DNA from: Hordeum vulgare subsp. vulgare
Lineage: Eukaryota > Streptophyta > Magnoliopsida > Poales > Poaceae
DNA: 64,000 nt
Direction: 5' to 3'
Assembly: GCF_904849725.1 (NCBI RefSeq)
Contig: NC_058523.1
Location: 113,586,189 to 113,650,188 of the forward strand
Below, in pieces: positions 10,741-22,525 of the stretch. How positions within the stretch are numbered: position 1 is the stretch's first letter; each line of letters begins with the position of its first letter. The position numbers and the translations under genes were made by a program. The notes beneath the pieces are model-generated. The model made no database searches, had not been told where the DNA came from, and saw only the letters and a list, made by a program, of their open reading frames with translations.

Positions 10741-11239
10741 TATTTAGAAGCTTAAAGTAAGCTTTGGAGATGTATCTCATGAATTTAATTTCTCTAAGTT
10801 TGGTAGACAACCACATGAGAAAGAATAATATGGTAAAGATGGAATTATTGGTATTTCTTCTATTTATGATCCTCCTACTGATCCATTAGAACAATATTTG
10901 CTAGACCATGAGAATGATATGCATATGAATGGGAGAAATGAAATAGATGAAATATTCTTTAGACAAACACCTATTCTTAAACACAACTTGCCTATTGATA
11001 TCTTAGGGGATTCTCCTCCACCTAAGGGAGATCCCGTGTTTGAGCCAAAGAAATTATGTGATACTTTGAAATATGCTTATATTGATTAAAAGAAAATATA
11101 TCCTATTATTGTCAGTGCTAACCTTTGAGAGCCTAAAGAAAAGAGATTACTTAAAAATCCCAGGAAGCACCAAGCTTCTATTGGATATACTCTAAATGAT
11201 CTTGAGGGCGTTAGTTCTACTCTATGTCACCATAAGATT

Positions 11240-12970
11240 AATATGGAACTGGATGCTAAACTTGTCGTTTATCATCAATGCTGCTTAAGTCCTAAGATTG
11301 AGGAAGTGGTTAGAACTGAAATACTATAGCTTCTGGAGCCAGTTATAATTTATCCTATTGCTAATGGTAGGTGGGTAAGTCATGTTCATTGTGTTCCTAA
11401 GAAAGGAGGTTTAATTGTTGTTCCCAATGATAAAAATGGATGTATTCTTCAAAGAATTGTCAGTGGTTATAGGATGGTAATTGATTTCAAGAAATAAAAA
11501 AAAGCTACTAGAAAAGATCATTACCTCTTGCTATTTATTGATCAAATGTTAGAAAGATTATCTAAGCACACATATTTTTTCTTTCTTGATGGATAATTCC
11601 GGTTTATCTCAGTTACCTGTATCAAAGGAAAATCAGAGAAAACTACTTTCACTTGCCCATTTGGAACTTATGCTTATAGACGTATGCCTTTTGGTTTATG
11701 CAATGCACCTGCTACCATTCAAGATGTATGAATACTATATTATATGACTTTTGTGAAAAGATTGCTGAGGTTTTCATGTTTATTTTTCCGTGTACGGGAC
11801 TTATTTTGATGATTGCTTGAGCAACATTGACTGAGTTTTGCAGAAATGCAGGGAAACTAACCTTGTCTTGAATTGGGAGAAGTGTCAATTTATGGTGAAT
11901 GATGGTATAGTACATGGGCATACAATATCTAAACGAAGCATTGACTTACACAAAACTAAAGTTGATGCAATAGAGTAAAGGTATAAGAGGTTTTCTCGGT
12001 TATGCTGTTTTTTATAGGCGCTTCACTAAATATTTATCAAAGATTTCTAGGCCACTAGCTAATCTTTTGATGATTTTCCGTTTATGGGACTTCTTTTGAT
12101 GGTTGCTTTATCAACCTTGATCGATTTTCGCGGAGATGCGAAGAAACTAATCTGGTCTTGAATTGGGAGATGTTCCACTTTACGGTGAATGAAGGTATAG
12201 TACTTGGGCATAATATTTTGAATGAGGTATTGAGGTTGAAAAAGCTAAGGTTGATGCAACAGAGAAAATGCCATATCATAAAGATGTTAAAGGTATACTA
12301 AGTTTTCTTGGTTATGCTAGTTTCTATCGGCATTTCATTAAAGATTTCTCAAAAAATTGTAGGCTATTAACTAATATTCTTCAAAAAGATATTCCATTTG
12401 TTTTTTGATGATTGTGTAGAAGCCTTTGAAATACTTAAGAAATTCATAATTTCTGCACCTATTGTTCAACCACCTCATTGGAATTTACCATTTGAAATTA
12501 TGTGTGATGCTACTGATTATGGTGATGGTGTTGTTCTAGGGTTAAAAGTAAAAAACAAATTTAATGTTATCCATTATGCTAGTTAAACTGTAGACGGTGT
12601 CCAAAGAAATTATGCTACTACTAAAAAGGAATTTTGGTAGTTGTGTTTCCATGTGATAAGTTTAGATCTTATATTGTTGATTCCAAGGTTACTATTCACA
12701 CCGATCATGCTTCTGTTAAATACCTTATGGAAAATAAAGATGCTAAACCTAGACTGAATAGGTCGGTGCTTTTACTTCAAGGGTTTGATTTGCATATTGT
12801 TGATACACATGGAGTTGAAAACCCGGTAGTAGATAATTTGTCTAGAATGGAAGTTGTTCTAGATGACCCACTCCCTATTGATGATAATTTTCCTCAAAGG
12901 GATTTAGTTGTTATAAATGATTTGCATAGTACTCATTGGTATGCAGATTATGCTAATTACAATTTTGCTA
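11240..12970 (+). pseudogene. pol: RT-RNase H remnant of B
   Basis: RT words include SGYRMVIDF (about 11463), TFTCPFGTYAYRRMPFGLCNAP (11647-11710) and LVLNWE. The active-site region occurs twice because of a tandem duplication (11784-12390). RNase H follows from about 12398 (DCVEAFEILKKF, CDATDY), with [19 protein letters not shown] and DNLSRME near 12700-12850. The first active-site copy is damaged (FMFIF in place of FMDDF) and many stops are present. It is non-functional. Confidence 0.75.
11784..12390 (+). repeat. Tandem duplication of the RT active-site/thumb segment in B
   Basis: Unit 1 runs from about 11784 (TTTTCCGTGTACGGGAC) to 12072 and unit 2 from about 12074 (TTTTCCGTTTATGGGAC) to about 12390. 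Both contain CTTGAATTGGGAGA, GTGAATGA(T/A)GGTATAGTAC and the GGTTATGCT stretch in the same order. Unit length is about 290-310 bp. Related elements are expected to have one copy. Confidence 0.75.
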
Positions 12971-13059
12971 AATATATACCGCCTAGTTTCACCTACCATC
13001 AAAATAAAAGGTTCTTCTATGATTTAATACATTACTCTTGGGATGACCCACATATCTAT

Positions 13060-14110
13060 ATAGAAGGAGTAGATGGTCTTATTAGATGTTGTGTGCCTCA
13101 GCATGAACTAGAACAGATCCTTCGAAAGTGTCATTTTAAAGCCTGCGGAGGGCACTGCGCTAGTGACAACTACACACAAGGTATTATAGTCTGGTTTCAT
13201 TGGCCTACTCTTTTCAAAGATGCCCTTAAGTATGTCCTCTCTTGTGACGAAAGTTAAAGAATTGGTAATATTGGTAGACGTGAGTAAATACCTATGAAGT
13301 ATTCACTTGCTATTTGACCATTTGATGTTGGGGTTTTTGATTATATGGTACCTTTTCCTTCCTCTAACGGGTATACTCATATTTTAGTTGTTGTTGATTA
13401 TGTTACTAAGTGGGTAGAAGCTATTCTAGCTAGTAGTGTTGATCGTAACACTTCTATTAAAACACTTAAAGATGTCTTTTTCGTGAGATTTGGGATCCCT
13501 AGATATTTAATGACTGATGGTGGTTCACATTTTATCCATGGTGCTTTCCGTAAATTTCTAGCTAAATGGTATGTTAACCATAGAATTGCACCACTGAGTT
13601 GAGTAACAGAAAAATAAATTTAATCTTGCAAAAGACTGTTAATAGATCTAGAAATAGTTGGTCTAAGAAACTAGATCATGCTTTATGGGCTTGTAGAACT
13701 TCTTGTAAAAATCCTATGGGAATGTCCTCATATAAAATGGTCTATGTAAAATCATATCATTTACCTCTTGATTTAGAACAGAAGCCTTGTTAGGCAATCA
13801 AAGAAGATAATTATGATTTCAAACTTGTTGGTGAAAAGAGGTTATTTGATATTATCTCATTGGGTGAATGGAGGACACAAACTTATGAAAATTCCAAGTT
13901 GTTTAAGGAAAAAATTAAAAGATGGCATGATAAGAGAATCCAAAAATGAGAATTCGATGTAGGTGACCTTGTTCTTTTGCACAAATATCGCTTTAGATTT
14001 TTTTGCACGTAAGCTTCTCTCTAAATGGGAAGGACCTTATATCATTGAAGAGGTTTATTGCTCCAATGCCATCAAGATTGACAACTCGAAGGTAACAAAT
14101 TCATGAGTTG
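13060..14110 (+). pseudogene. pol: Integrase remnant of B
   Basis: The zinc-binding region lies around 13090-13255 ([16 protein letters not shown], then VLSCDES). The catalytic core spans 13345-13600, with Asp residues visible in HILVVVDYVTKWVEA and YLMTDGGSHF. The next frame (13599-13793) continues with LILQKTVNRSRNSW and ALWACRTSCKNPMG. The C-terminal part (EFDVGDLVLLH) is near 13950. Integrase would insert the cDNA into the genome. Stops at 13255 and 13600, plus later frameshifts, make it inactive. Confidence 0.75.
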
Positions 14111-14409
14111 TAAATGGGAGAATAATTAAACATTATATCTTATGAACACCCATTAATATTGAAACTTATATTATTCAAGTGATGACACAGGAAGAAAACA
14201 TAAGAGAGACCTTATGGAACACTCCAGAAACCTGAAAAGGGGTTAGGTATGTGATACGGTAAGTAAACCAATTCCAAAAATTCCATGAAAATATTCTTTC
14301 TGTTGGTTTTGGTATTGTAGAAAATTCAAAAAAATAAAATAAAAACTAGCCAAGGGGACCATGAGGGACTCCCAAGATAACACGGTGCGACCACCCCCTT
14401 AGGCGCGCC

Positions 14410-15119
14410 GTGATGGCTTGGGAGCATCACGTGTGCTTCTTGGACTCCGTTTTATTCCTAGACATGTATTCCGACCTAGAAAATTCATTATATATACTCC
14501 CGTCTATTTTGACCACCGAATCGCAAGTTTCTCCTCCCCTTTTGTTTGGTTTGTTTTTCTCAAAGAAGGTGTGGAAGCTATGCCACTGTCCTCCTCCAAC
14601 AACATCGAGGACGAGGCTTGGTTTCTACATATCGAGTTCGAATGAGTGGGAATGGAGGAAGTCATCATGGGAGAAGAACCTACGGATTCCATGGAAGTGT
14701 ATCCCCCTGCCTTGGAGCTTGGTACGCTAGCGGACATCTCTTCTTCCACTAACACTTGTCCATCAATGGGAAGAAGAGATCATCTAGCTCAAGAAGCAGA
14801 AGGTGAATCCACTTTGAGGAGACCCCTTGGCATGTTACATGCAAATAACTTCCACAATTTTATCCATAATTATGGAGTTGAGAATATTCCTCGCTCGCAT
14901 ATATTGTCCAGTTGGGACATATCCCATCCAAGTGAAAGTATTGCAGGGAAAAGCTCTTGGTGGCTGGAAAACAAACATATTATGGTGGAGGTGCAAAGGA
15001 ACACCGCAATGATTCAACAATTACTTCATGAGATGAGAGAGTTAAAAGCTACTCTACCATCAATTATGGATAATAAGCCTACTACTTCACCACCACCATC
15101 AACCAAGAAGGACACCTAA
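14410..15119 (+). pseudogene. Post-integrase ORF of B (env position of Athila elements)
   Basis: Two frames, 14418-14645 and 14646-15119 (157 aa, intact), join at TGA (14643-14645). The second contains the words LGTLADISSSTNTCPSMGRR and EVQRNTAMIQQLLHEMRELK. The C-terminal part looks like a short coiled coil and ends with a proline-rich tail (PPPSTKKDT). No signal peptide or membrane segment is obvious in it. Athila-lineage elements carry an extra ORF at this place; its function in grasses is not established. Confidence 0.6.
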
Positions 15120-16685
15120 GTACATGGATATGGGCAGCACCCTTAGCTTGTTCCAAGCTTAGGGGAGGTGCCCCGGTATCGTATCACCATCACGTTCACC
15201 ATTATCATCTATCTTAGTTCAATCCTTAGTTATTTTGTTATTTATAAAAGTATTTTTTAGTATTGCTTTGCCTAGAGTGTTTGCGTTGAGATCTATCTAT
15301 CCTTGTAATCGACTCTGAGAGTTATTTAATAAAGATTAGTTTGAGTTTACTTGATTTACTCCCATGCATCAATCATAGTGATGAAATAAAAGAAATAGAA
15401 AAATCATATGCTAATCCCATGGGGAGTAATGACTTCACATATAAAAAGGTATGATTGTTAAAAAATGTTAGGATTTAAGAAACATAGCATTACTCATTGA
15501 TACAATCCATGCAAATATTGTGACACGACACAGGAGATTCACATACAAATGTACTATCTTGGACATCATTTATGAGTGTGACCCCACACCAAATATTATA
15601 TAATGATCGAAGTGTTGATGTTGGACAAAGAAGACATTGTAATGAGGTGTGTTTGTTTACATTCACATAGAAGTTATATTGGCATGGATCCTATAACATG
15701 TGGTGCTTGCTTAGGATCCTTTGTTAGCCCAAAAATTCGCATTAAGTATAGATACTACTTGTGCATCCATAACCCTTAAACATATTTTTTTGCCATGTGA
15801 GTCCACCATACCTACTTATGGATTGAATAAGATCCTTCAAGTAAGTTGTCATGAGTGCACAAAGTAATGAAAATGCTCCTAAGCATGTATGATATTTTCT
15901 TGTAAGGGAAAATAATCTTTGTACTATCTTGTGATAGAAATAGAATAAAAGTGATAGACTGCAAAATAAACATTGCTATCATAAGGGGCAATATGAAGTT
16001 ACACTCCTTTACATTAATAGATTGCACGTCCTAAATTAAAAAGTGCATGACAGCCTTTGCTTCCCTCTATGAAGGTCCTATCTTTTACTTTCATGTATTT
16101 ACTTTTATGCAAGAGTCAATAATGGTTATCCCTATTCCTACCTATTAATTCTCTAGTTGACAAGCATCATATCTTTGGAAAGTTTGAGATATATATATCC
16201 TGTTGGATGTAGGTGATGATGATTCATTATTGTTGACACTATCCTTGAGGTAAATATGTTTGGTGGCAAAAACAATAAAGCCTATATCTTCCTATGTGTC
16301 CGATGGAAACATTAGCTCGAAAAATGTACAATGAGTATTAGCAATCAGAGAAGACTAATTGATGGTTGACTATGTGAAATTGCTAAAACGAATGCTCTTA
16401 CATAGACTCTTCTCTAAAATATGATGAATTGTGATTGTCTCAGTGACTAAGAACATAGTTTGTTGATTGTCAATAAAGTTCATGCTTCATACTTAAATAA
16501 CTGTGTATAGATTGTTACTTGTTTATGACAAGTCATATGATGAAAAACTTGCTCCTATATTGATATTCATGATGCTCTCATGTTCGTATACTATTTTTAT
16601 CGACACCTCTCTCTCAAATTAGGTGGCCACTATTATCAACTTCAGTTTTCGGTTGAGGACAAGCAAGGTCTACGCTTGGGGGAGT
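15120..16685 (+). other. 3' noncoding region and polypurine tract of B
   Basis: No coding frame is supported. A purine tract (CAAGCTTAGGGGAGG) lies at about 15156-15170 just after the last ORF, and a second, CTTGGGGGAGT, ends at 16685 directly before the 3' LTR. Element H has the same two tracts on the minus strand at its 62451 and 63942 ends. Confidence 0.65.
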
Positions 16686-18208
16686 TGATACATCAATTTT
16701 GCATCATGATTTCCTATTGATATTTATGCTATTCTTGGTCATTATTCCACTTTATGATACAATTTTTATGCCTTTTGTCTCTGAGTTTACAAGATACATC
16801 ACAAAGAGGGAAATTGCGAGAAACTGGAATTCTGGACGTGACAACCAAGAAAAAGACTAAAAATTTACTGGACTCCAAATGAGCTGAAACTTCATGAAGA
16901 ATTATTTTGGAATATATGGTAATTTATGAAGGAAAATATACCAGAGGGGGGGCCACCTGTTGGTGCCATGCCAAGAGGACGCGCCCACCCCCTAGGCGCG
17001 CCCTAATGGATTGGAACCACCTCTAAGGTGCTTTGGCATTCCTATTTTGATATAAGATGGTTTATGACCTAGAAAATAATAAAAAATTACTTTCAAGATG
17101 TAGCCCACCATCTCGAGGAAGAAACCTGGGCAGATGCCGTTTTGCTCTCCCGCAGAGTGATTCTACGAGGGAAACTTCCCTACGGGAGGGGAAAACTGAA
17201 GCCATCTTTATCACCAATGCTTCCTCCTTCGTGGGGGGGGGGGGCAATCTTCATCAACATATTCACCAACACAATATCATCTCAAAACCTAGTTCATCTC
17301 TTGTATTCAATATTTCTCTCAAAACTTCAAATTGGTACCCGTGGGTTGCTAGTAGTCTTGATTACATCTTGTAGTTGATGCTAGTTGGTTTATTTGGTGG
17401 AAGATAATATGTTCAGACCCTTAATCACAATCATTGCACCTCTGATATTGAGCATGGTTATGATTGGCCAGTAGTTACTTTTGTTCCTAAGGACATTTGA
17501 GAAGTCTTGTTATAAGTAATAATGTGTAGTTGGTATTCGTTCGATATTTTGATATTACGTATGTTGTTGGTTCTGTTAGTGGTGTCATGTGAACGTCGAT
17601 TACACAACACTTCACCATGTTATGGGCCTAAAGTAAGGAATTGTGGAGTAATAAGTAGATGATGGGTTGCTAGAGTGACAGAAGATTAAACCCTTGTTTA
17701 TCCGTTATTTCATAAGGGGCTGATTTGGATCCACATGTTTTATGCTATGGTTAGATTTATCTTATTTCTTCTTTCGTAGTTGTAGATTCCTGCAAGAGGG
17801 GTAATAATACCTGTGTTGCTTGTTCAAGTAAGAACAATACCTTAGCACCGGTCCACCCAAATATCAAATTATCAAAGTAATGAACGTGAAACAACCCAAC
17901 ATGTTGAACATGACTAGACGGAAATTCCCATGTGTCCTCGGGGTCACTTTGATTCATATAAGAGTACTTTGAGGCATGTACTTTGCTATAAACAGGATTG
18001 GGATATCTTGTTGCACACTTGCTACTATTGTTACTTGTCACTTGTTACAAATTATCTTGTTGCAAAACTATCTATCACTGTTACTCATAGCACCTGCACA
18101 GAATACATTGCTGAAAACCGCTTATCATTTCCTTCTGCTCCTCGTTGGGTTCGGCACTCTTACTTATCAGAAGGACTACAATCGATCAACTATACTTGTG
18201 GGTCATCA
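16686..18208 (+). repeat. 3' LTR of B
   Basis: Starts TGATACATCAATTTTGC after the polypurine tract and ends TTGTGGGTCATCA, 1523 bp. It shares its layout with the LTR of H (60928-62450, minus, also 1523 bp) and with 22526-23976. It is uninterrupted, so it shows the empty sites for the insertions of C (near 17580) and of the copia element (near 17511). It includes a 10-base G run at about 17236-17245. Confidence 0.85.
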
Positions 18209-18794
18209 AAGATCGACGAGCATCTCGCACAACATAAGTCTTTGTTTAGAGCATTGGTCTTTTGTTAGAGTAATGTTTAAGTCAACCAACACTATTTAAT
18301 TGCACGATTAAGTAAGTGCATGGTGTGGTGTAGGCTCTTTTGTGCAGTACCCAAGTAAGCAATTGATGTTAAATTAGGCAATGACATGGAAAACCAGTGC
18401 AACCAGGAAAATCCGGACCAAATTTTTCCACCACATCCCCATTCTGTCTTCCGAATGAAAATGAAATTCAAGTATGTCACACACAATTTGTTGGCACGAA
18501 CCGTGTGCAATGTAGTATCCAATCTTACGCCGGAAGCTTGGGGATCAAAATTTCCACATTCAAGATCATCCCACATGGGATAAACTACATGATTTGTTTG
18601 TGATGTTTAGATATCGCACATAGTTCAGCATAAAGGATTCTGACTGATGACACTTTTCGCGCGAGTCTTTCACTGCGGCTAAGTAAAATTTTGGGCTACC
18701 GCAAAAATATATACCCCTCTCACCCGGGTACCAATCAAAAGCGACATTCTCTTATTTCCTCATTCCTTTCTTAGTTCAAACCTTCATTGCTTGC

Positions 18795-19432
18795 TTGAGC
18801 GCCGCCTCCTTGCCGATGACGCTCCTTCCTGCTGCTCGGCCTCGTCCATCTAGTCAAGTAATTGACACCTCCCCCATACATCTCTCCCCCACCCCCTCCT
18901 CCTCCATACCACATGGCTCGACCGCAGGCCCGACAACTTCCACCCAAATAACCGCCCGCGGTGCATGTGGTATGGCTAGGATCTCAAGGAGCATTTGGCA
19001 GCGGATAAGCCAATCGCGGTTTCACACACTAATGATGCAGCGATGGTTGCCATGTGTGTCAACCCCTAGATCTTGGAGGAGCACCTCGCCATTGAGGCCA
19101 TCATGGATGCCTTGTGCACGGACACCGCCATGCAGTGGGCTGCTATAAACGACGACTCATGGTCTTTTCTCAAGGACCCCGCCCTTGAGTTTGACAAAGA
19201 CTATGGGGTGTTTTCTTATTGTTCCCATGCTTACCTCAGCTCGAGAGCCGGCATGTTGGTGTCGGGGTAGTATTAGGACACTCACCACTACGAACAGGGT
19301 ATGCACGATGTGGTGGCCTCACCCTCTTCTAGGTTGAAGGATCCCATCATCATCGATACCTCCAACGATGATGAGCTTGTTCTTCTTAGCTTTATCACTA
19401 ATGACCTATGTTCAACTACCTATGCCAGTTAA
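18795..19432 (+). pseudogene. Decayed gene-like fragment, function unknown
   Basis: The clearest frame runs 19073-19432 and includes EEHLAIEAIMDALCTDTAMQ, WAAINDDSWSFLKDPALEFD and later an acidic DPIIIDTSNDDELV stretch. In-frame stops lie at 19268 and 19274, and the natural stop is at 19430-19432. An upstream frame from 18795 (LPAARPRPSSQVIDTS) may be its N-terminus, shifted by an indel. I associate this protein type with grass transposon-rich DNA but cannot assign a function. It may be a captured host gene fragment. Confidence 0.45.
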
Positions 19433-20099
19433 GCATGTTTGGTTTACCTATTGCATGTGCTGCTCGTACCTTTCATTTAGAAATTCTAGTGAAATGTCCA
19501 ATGTAATTCCACTTGCAATATGACCTTCTAGTATGTTCTATTTTGCAATGTGGTGCTCAGTTAATTGTTTGGTTCATTTCTTGTGGTGATCATTTAATGG
19601 TTTGATTCATTTGTTGTGGTGATCATTTAACTATTTAGTTGAAATCTACAATGTGATGTTCGATTATTATTGGTAGAGTTTTGTATTATTATGCATGTGA
19701 GAAATAAATCAAATTTGGATGTACTAAATATATGTGAAACATATACAATTGCTATATTTCCTAGTTCTTAACACGCTCGGTTTAGATAACTCGCTTCTCC
19801 ATGTGGCTCGAATTAATTTGTTGGATCTGCAATTTGTTTATTTTTCATTAACATATTTCACTGATAATATTCCAAATATCACTTATAACCTGATCAATAT
19901 GTGTCTTAAATATGTTGCACGGGGGAATGGTAGACACTCAAGCTTACCATCGAGCTTTGCACATCCATCGTACTTTGCCTAATAACACATTATTGTGCAA
20001 TTGTAGGAACCATTCTAATATTTAACTTTTTGATAATTTGTTTTTGCAAATGTAGGTCCTGGTGTAAGAGGTTTATGCCCACTGTTCGACCCATTATGC

Positions 20100-20575
20100 A
20101 TGTGGAGAAATGAGGTGTCCACGAATATCAGTCAAATCAAGAAAATCGAAAAGATTGTTAAGATAAAGAAACTAGCGATAAAAAACAACAAGATGTTTAT
20201 CTGCACAATGAAGAAGACATTAGTCAACTATAGGATGGTACTATCTCTTTCACCTTATCCTTTTCCCTTTGCACCATTTGAAATTTTAGAAAATATATTT
20301 ATGCATATGTTTGTTTTCAGTCATTTTCAAGGCAATTCATCGATGATTACGTCTCAACCCACTTGTATGGACAAGAGGCAAGGAAGGTATTCATACAGCA
20401 CCCATGGTATAATCTTGAAGTCTTTCTCAAGAGGACGAAGGATGGACAGGCAATCATCCGGAGGCACTAGCCTAAAGTTTCAAGGACCTTTAACATCATT
20501 GAAGGCCCAATATTCGCCTTCCGCTTCAATAGTTTTGTAGACGAGATTCGTCTCCCTATTTCTCATCTATGATTC
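20100..20575 (+). pseudogene. B3-like domain gene fragment with one candidate intron
   Basis: Exon 1 (about 20100-20236) reads IVKIKKLAIKNNKMFICTMK and ends with NYRM. A GT (20237) to AG (20319) intron of about 83 bp is plausible. Exon 2 continues with FSRQFIDDYVSTHLYG, QEARKVFIQHPWYNLEVFLK and, after a stop in place of Trp, PKVSRTFNIIEGPIFAFRF. The pattern resembles B3-type DNA-binding proteins of grasses. The stop near 20467 makes it a pseudogene. It lies in the CACTA-like region, so capture by the transposon is possible. Confidence 0.5.
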
Positions 20576-20930
20576 TACTTTCCAAAGGTTTTAGATGTTG
20601 CATTTGAAACTTTGTCATGTTGTGTAATTTGGTAGCTACGTAGTATATGCCTATATGATGTTGTACTCTCATGTAATTCTATTATGAAATCGTGGTTGCC
20701 ATAATACGAATATGAAATATATTGTGTGCTTGATATGAAATGTAAATTTTATTAATAAATGTATTATAAATAATAGAGCAAAGCAATTAGGTTGATTATT
20801 AGGCTTTCCTATTGTAGACGGTTTCTCAGGTAACACCGTGGGCGATGACCTCAACAAACCCACATGGTTTCTAGAATGTTGGATTGTTGGATCAATGAAC
20901 AATCACACACGAATTCCCGCCGACAACTAT

Positions 20931-21403
20931 GTGTGTTAGGCCATCCTATCACAAACATATTCACATAACAAGTGTGTGTGAGGGACAACCCTATGCCAGA
21001 CAGGTTCTTTTAGGCATCGTGAGTGATGTATTGAAAACACAACCTATGGAATTATAACTATCATGTGTGATGGCCACCCTATCACAGACTATGTAATACA
21101 GAAAATTGTGTGTGATGTACAATACAAATGGAAATGTATCTTTGGGATTCCTTGTGTAGGATGCTAATCACATCTCACACGACTACTGTAGTATGTCTAT
21201 TTGATATGGGCTAATGGCCATCCTAATCTTACATGCTCTATTTTTGCCTGGCATGTGTGACCGGACAAATGCATCGCCTATGATTTATTTGTGTTGTGCG
21301 GGATAGGACCCTGTATCGCCCATACACACAAGATGATGGTTTAAAACAACATTGCGGAAAGGGGGTAAAAACAGTTTGTATAGGATGCGGATGCACACTA
21401 GTG
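20931..21403. repeat. Subterminal degenerate repeats and presumed right end of the CACTA-like element
   Basis: Words such as GTGTGTGATG, GGCCATCCTATCACA and GGCCACCCTATCACAGAC recur in direct and inverted forms about every 50-80 bp. The array ends with GGATGCGGATGCACACTAGTG. Such arrays bind transposase in CACTA elements. Confidence 0.5.
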
Positions 21404-22445
21404 CGGGTACAATACCGACAAAACCCGAAACTTTTCTATAAGCCAAAATATGACTTCCCACATATAAATATTTACCTCCGGATCGTTCCAAAGCTACTTG
21501 TGACATCCGAGATCTCATTTGGGACTCCAAACCACATTCGGTCACCAACATACATATCCCAATACTACTCTAGCGTCATCGAACATTAAGCTTGCGAACC
21601 CTAAGGGTCTGAAAATCATTTAAACATGACCAATACACATCTACAGTTAATAACCAATAGTGGGACTTGGATGCCCATATTGGTTCTTACATATTCCATG
21701 AAGATCTTTATCACTTGAGCCACAATGTCAAGGATTCAGTCAATCCCGTATGCAATTCCCTTTATTGAGCGGTAGGTTCCTTGCGCGCGATTCAATCGTC
21801 GGTATCTCCATACCTAGTTCAATCTCATTATAGGCAAGTATCTTTACTCATCCTGTAATACAGGATACTGTGATTAATCCCTTAGTCACATTGTTGCAAA
21901 CTTCTTTTCATGTTGTATTACCGAGAGGGGCAATGGATACCTCTCTTCATATGGAGTGACAAATCCCAGTCATGATCCATACCAACCCAACAAACACCCT
22001 CAGAGATAAATGTAGAGGACCTTTATGATCACCCAGTTAAAATGTGACGGTGATAGCACACAAGGTATTCCTTCGATGTACTGGAGTTGAATGATCTTAT
22101 GGTCTTAGGAACAAATACTTGAGATGAAGAAAGTAGTAGGAATAAACTAAGTGATATGATAAAATGCTAAGCTTACAGTTGGGACTTGTCCATCACATCA
22201 TTCTCCTAATGATGTGATCCTGTTATCAAATTAGAACTCATGTCTATGATTAGGAAACCTTAACCATCTATGATCAAGGAGCTAGTCTAGTGGAGGCTCA
22301 CTCAGGACACGGTGTCGTTATATATCCACACATGTACTAAAGTTTCGGGTTAATATAATTCTAGCATTGATAATAAGCGTTTATCATGAACGGGGAAATA
22401 CGATAATAAAATTATTATTATTGCCTCTAGGGCATATTTCCAACA
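21404..22445 (-). repeat. Diverged, probably truncated Angela-related LTR
   Basis: On the minus strand it starts TGTTGGAAATATGCCCTAG at 22445. It is colinear with the BARE1/Angela LTRs (for example GATGCCCATATTGG near 21670, and ACATCCGAGATCTCATTTGG near 21503), but many substitutions separate them. The other end lacks the TTGGGGAACG terminus and abuts the CACTA-like end, so it is truncated or from a related shorter family. No TSD is found. Confidence 0.65.
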
Positions 22446-22525
22446 CGCAAGATCCATGTTGATGTGCTATGGCGCCACTATCTCCTTCTCCTCATCGAAG
22501 ATGTAATTCAAGAAGAAGCGAACGT
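22446..22525. other. 80-bp unassigned spacer
   Basis: Short DNA between two LTR fragments. A frame reading LWRHYLLLLIEDVIQEE is open but too short to assign. It might be a remnant of the 5' gag region of E, but this is not demonstrated. Confidence 0.3.

Larger units (their letters stand above)
1522..18208 (+). mobile_element. Athila-lineage Ty3/gypsy element B (WHAM-like), interrupted
   Basis: Layout is 5' LTR fragments (1522-1593 and 8590-9173), decayed primer-binding site (9185-9202), gag-protease, RT-RNase H, integrase, a post-integrase ORF, a 1.6-kb 3' noncoding region, polypurine tract and 3' LTR (16686-18208). The order and the extra ORF after integrase fit the Athila lineage. The 5' LTR is split by the copia element (106-1521) and by element C (1594-8584), and its first part lies outside the window. 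Dense stops and frameshifts mark an old copy. The 5' TSD cannot be seen; the base quintet after the 3' LTR is AAGAT. Confidence 0.8.
18209..21403. mobile_element. CACTA-like DNA transposon region (right part)
   Basis: This is the DNA into which B inserted. It ends with degenerate subterminal repeats (20931-21390) and TAGTG at 21399-21403, the inverted complement of CACTA. Two gene-like fragments lie inside (18795-19432 and 20100-20575). The left terminus would be outside the window, so the 3-bp TSD and the inverted terminal repeat cannot be verified. No transposase motif is visible. The call rests mainly on the subterminal repeats. Confidence 0.5.

Noticed and set aside
14504..14755. Minus-strand 83-aa frame over the post-integrase ORF of B
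   Set aside because: Antisense shadow of the plus-strand ORF, which fits the known element order.
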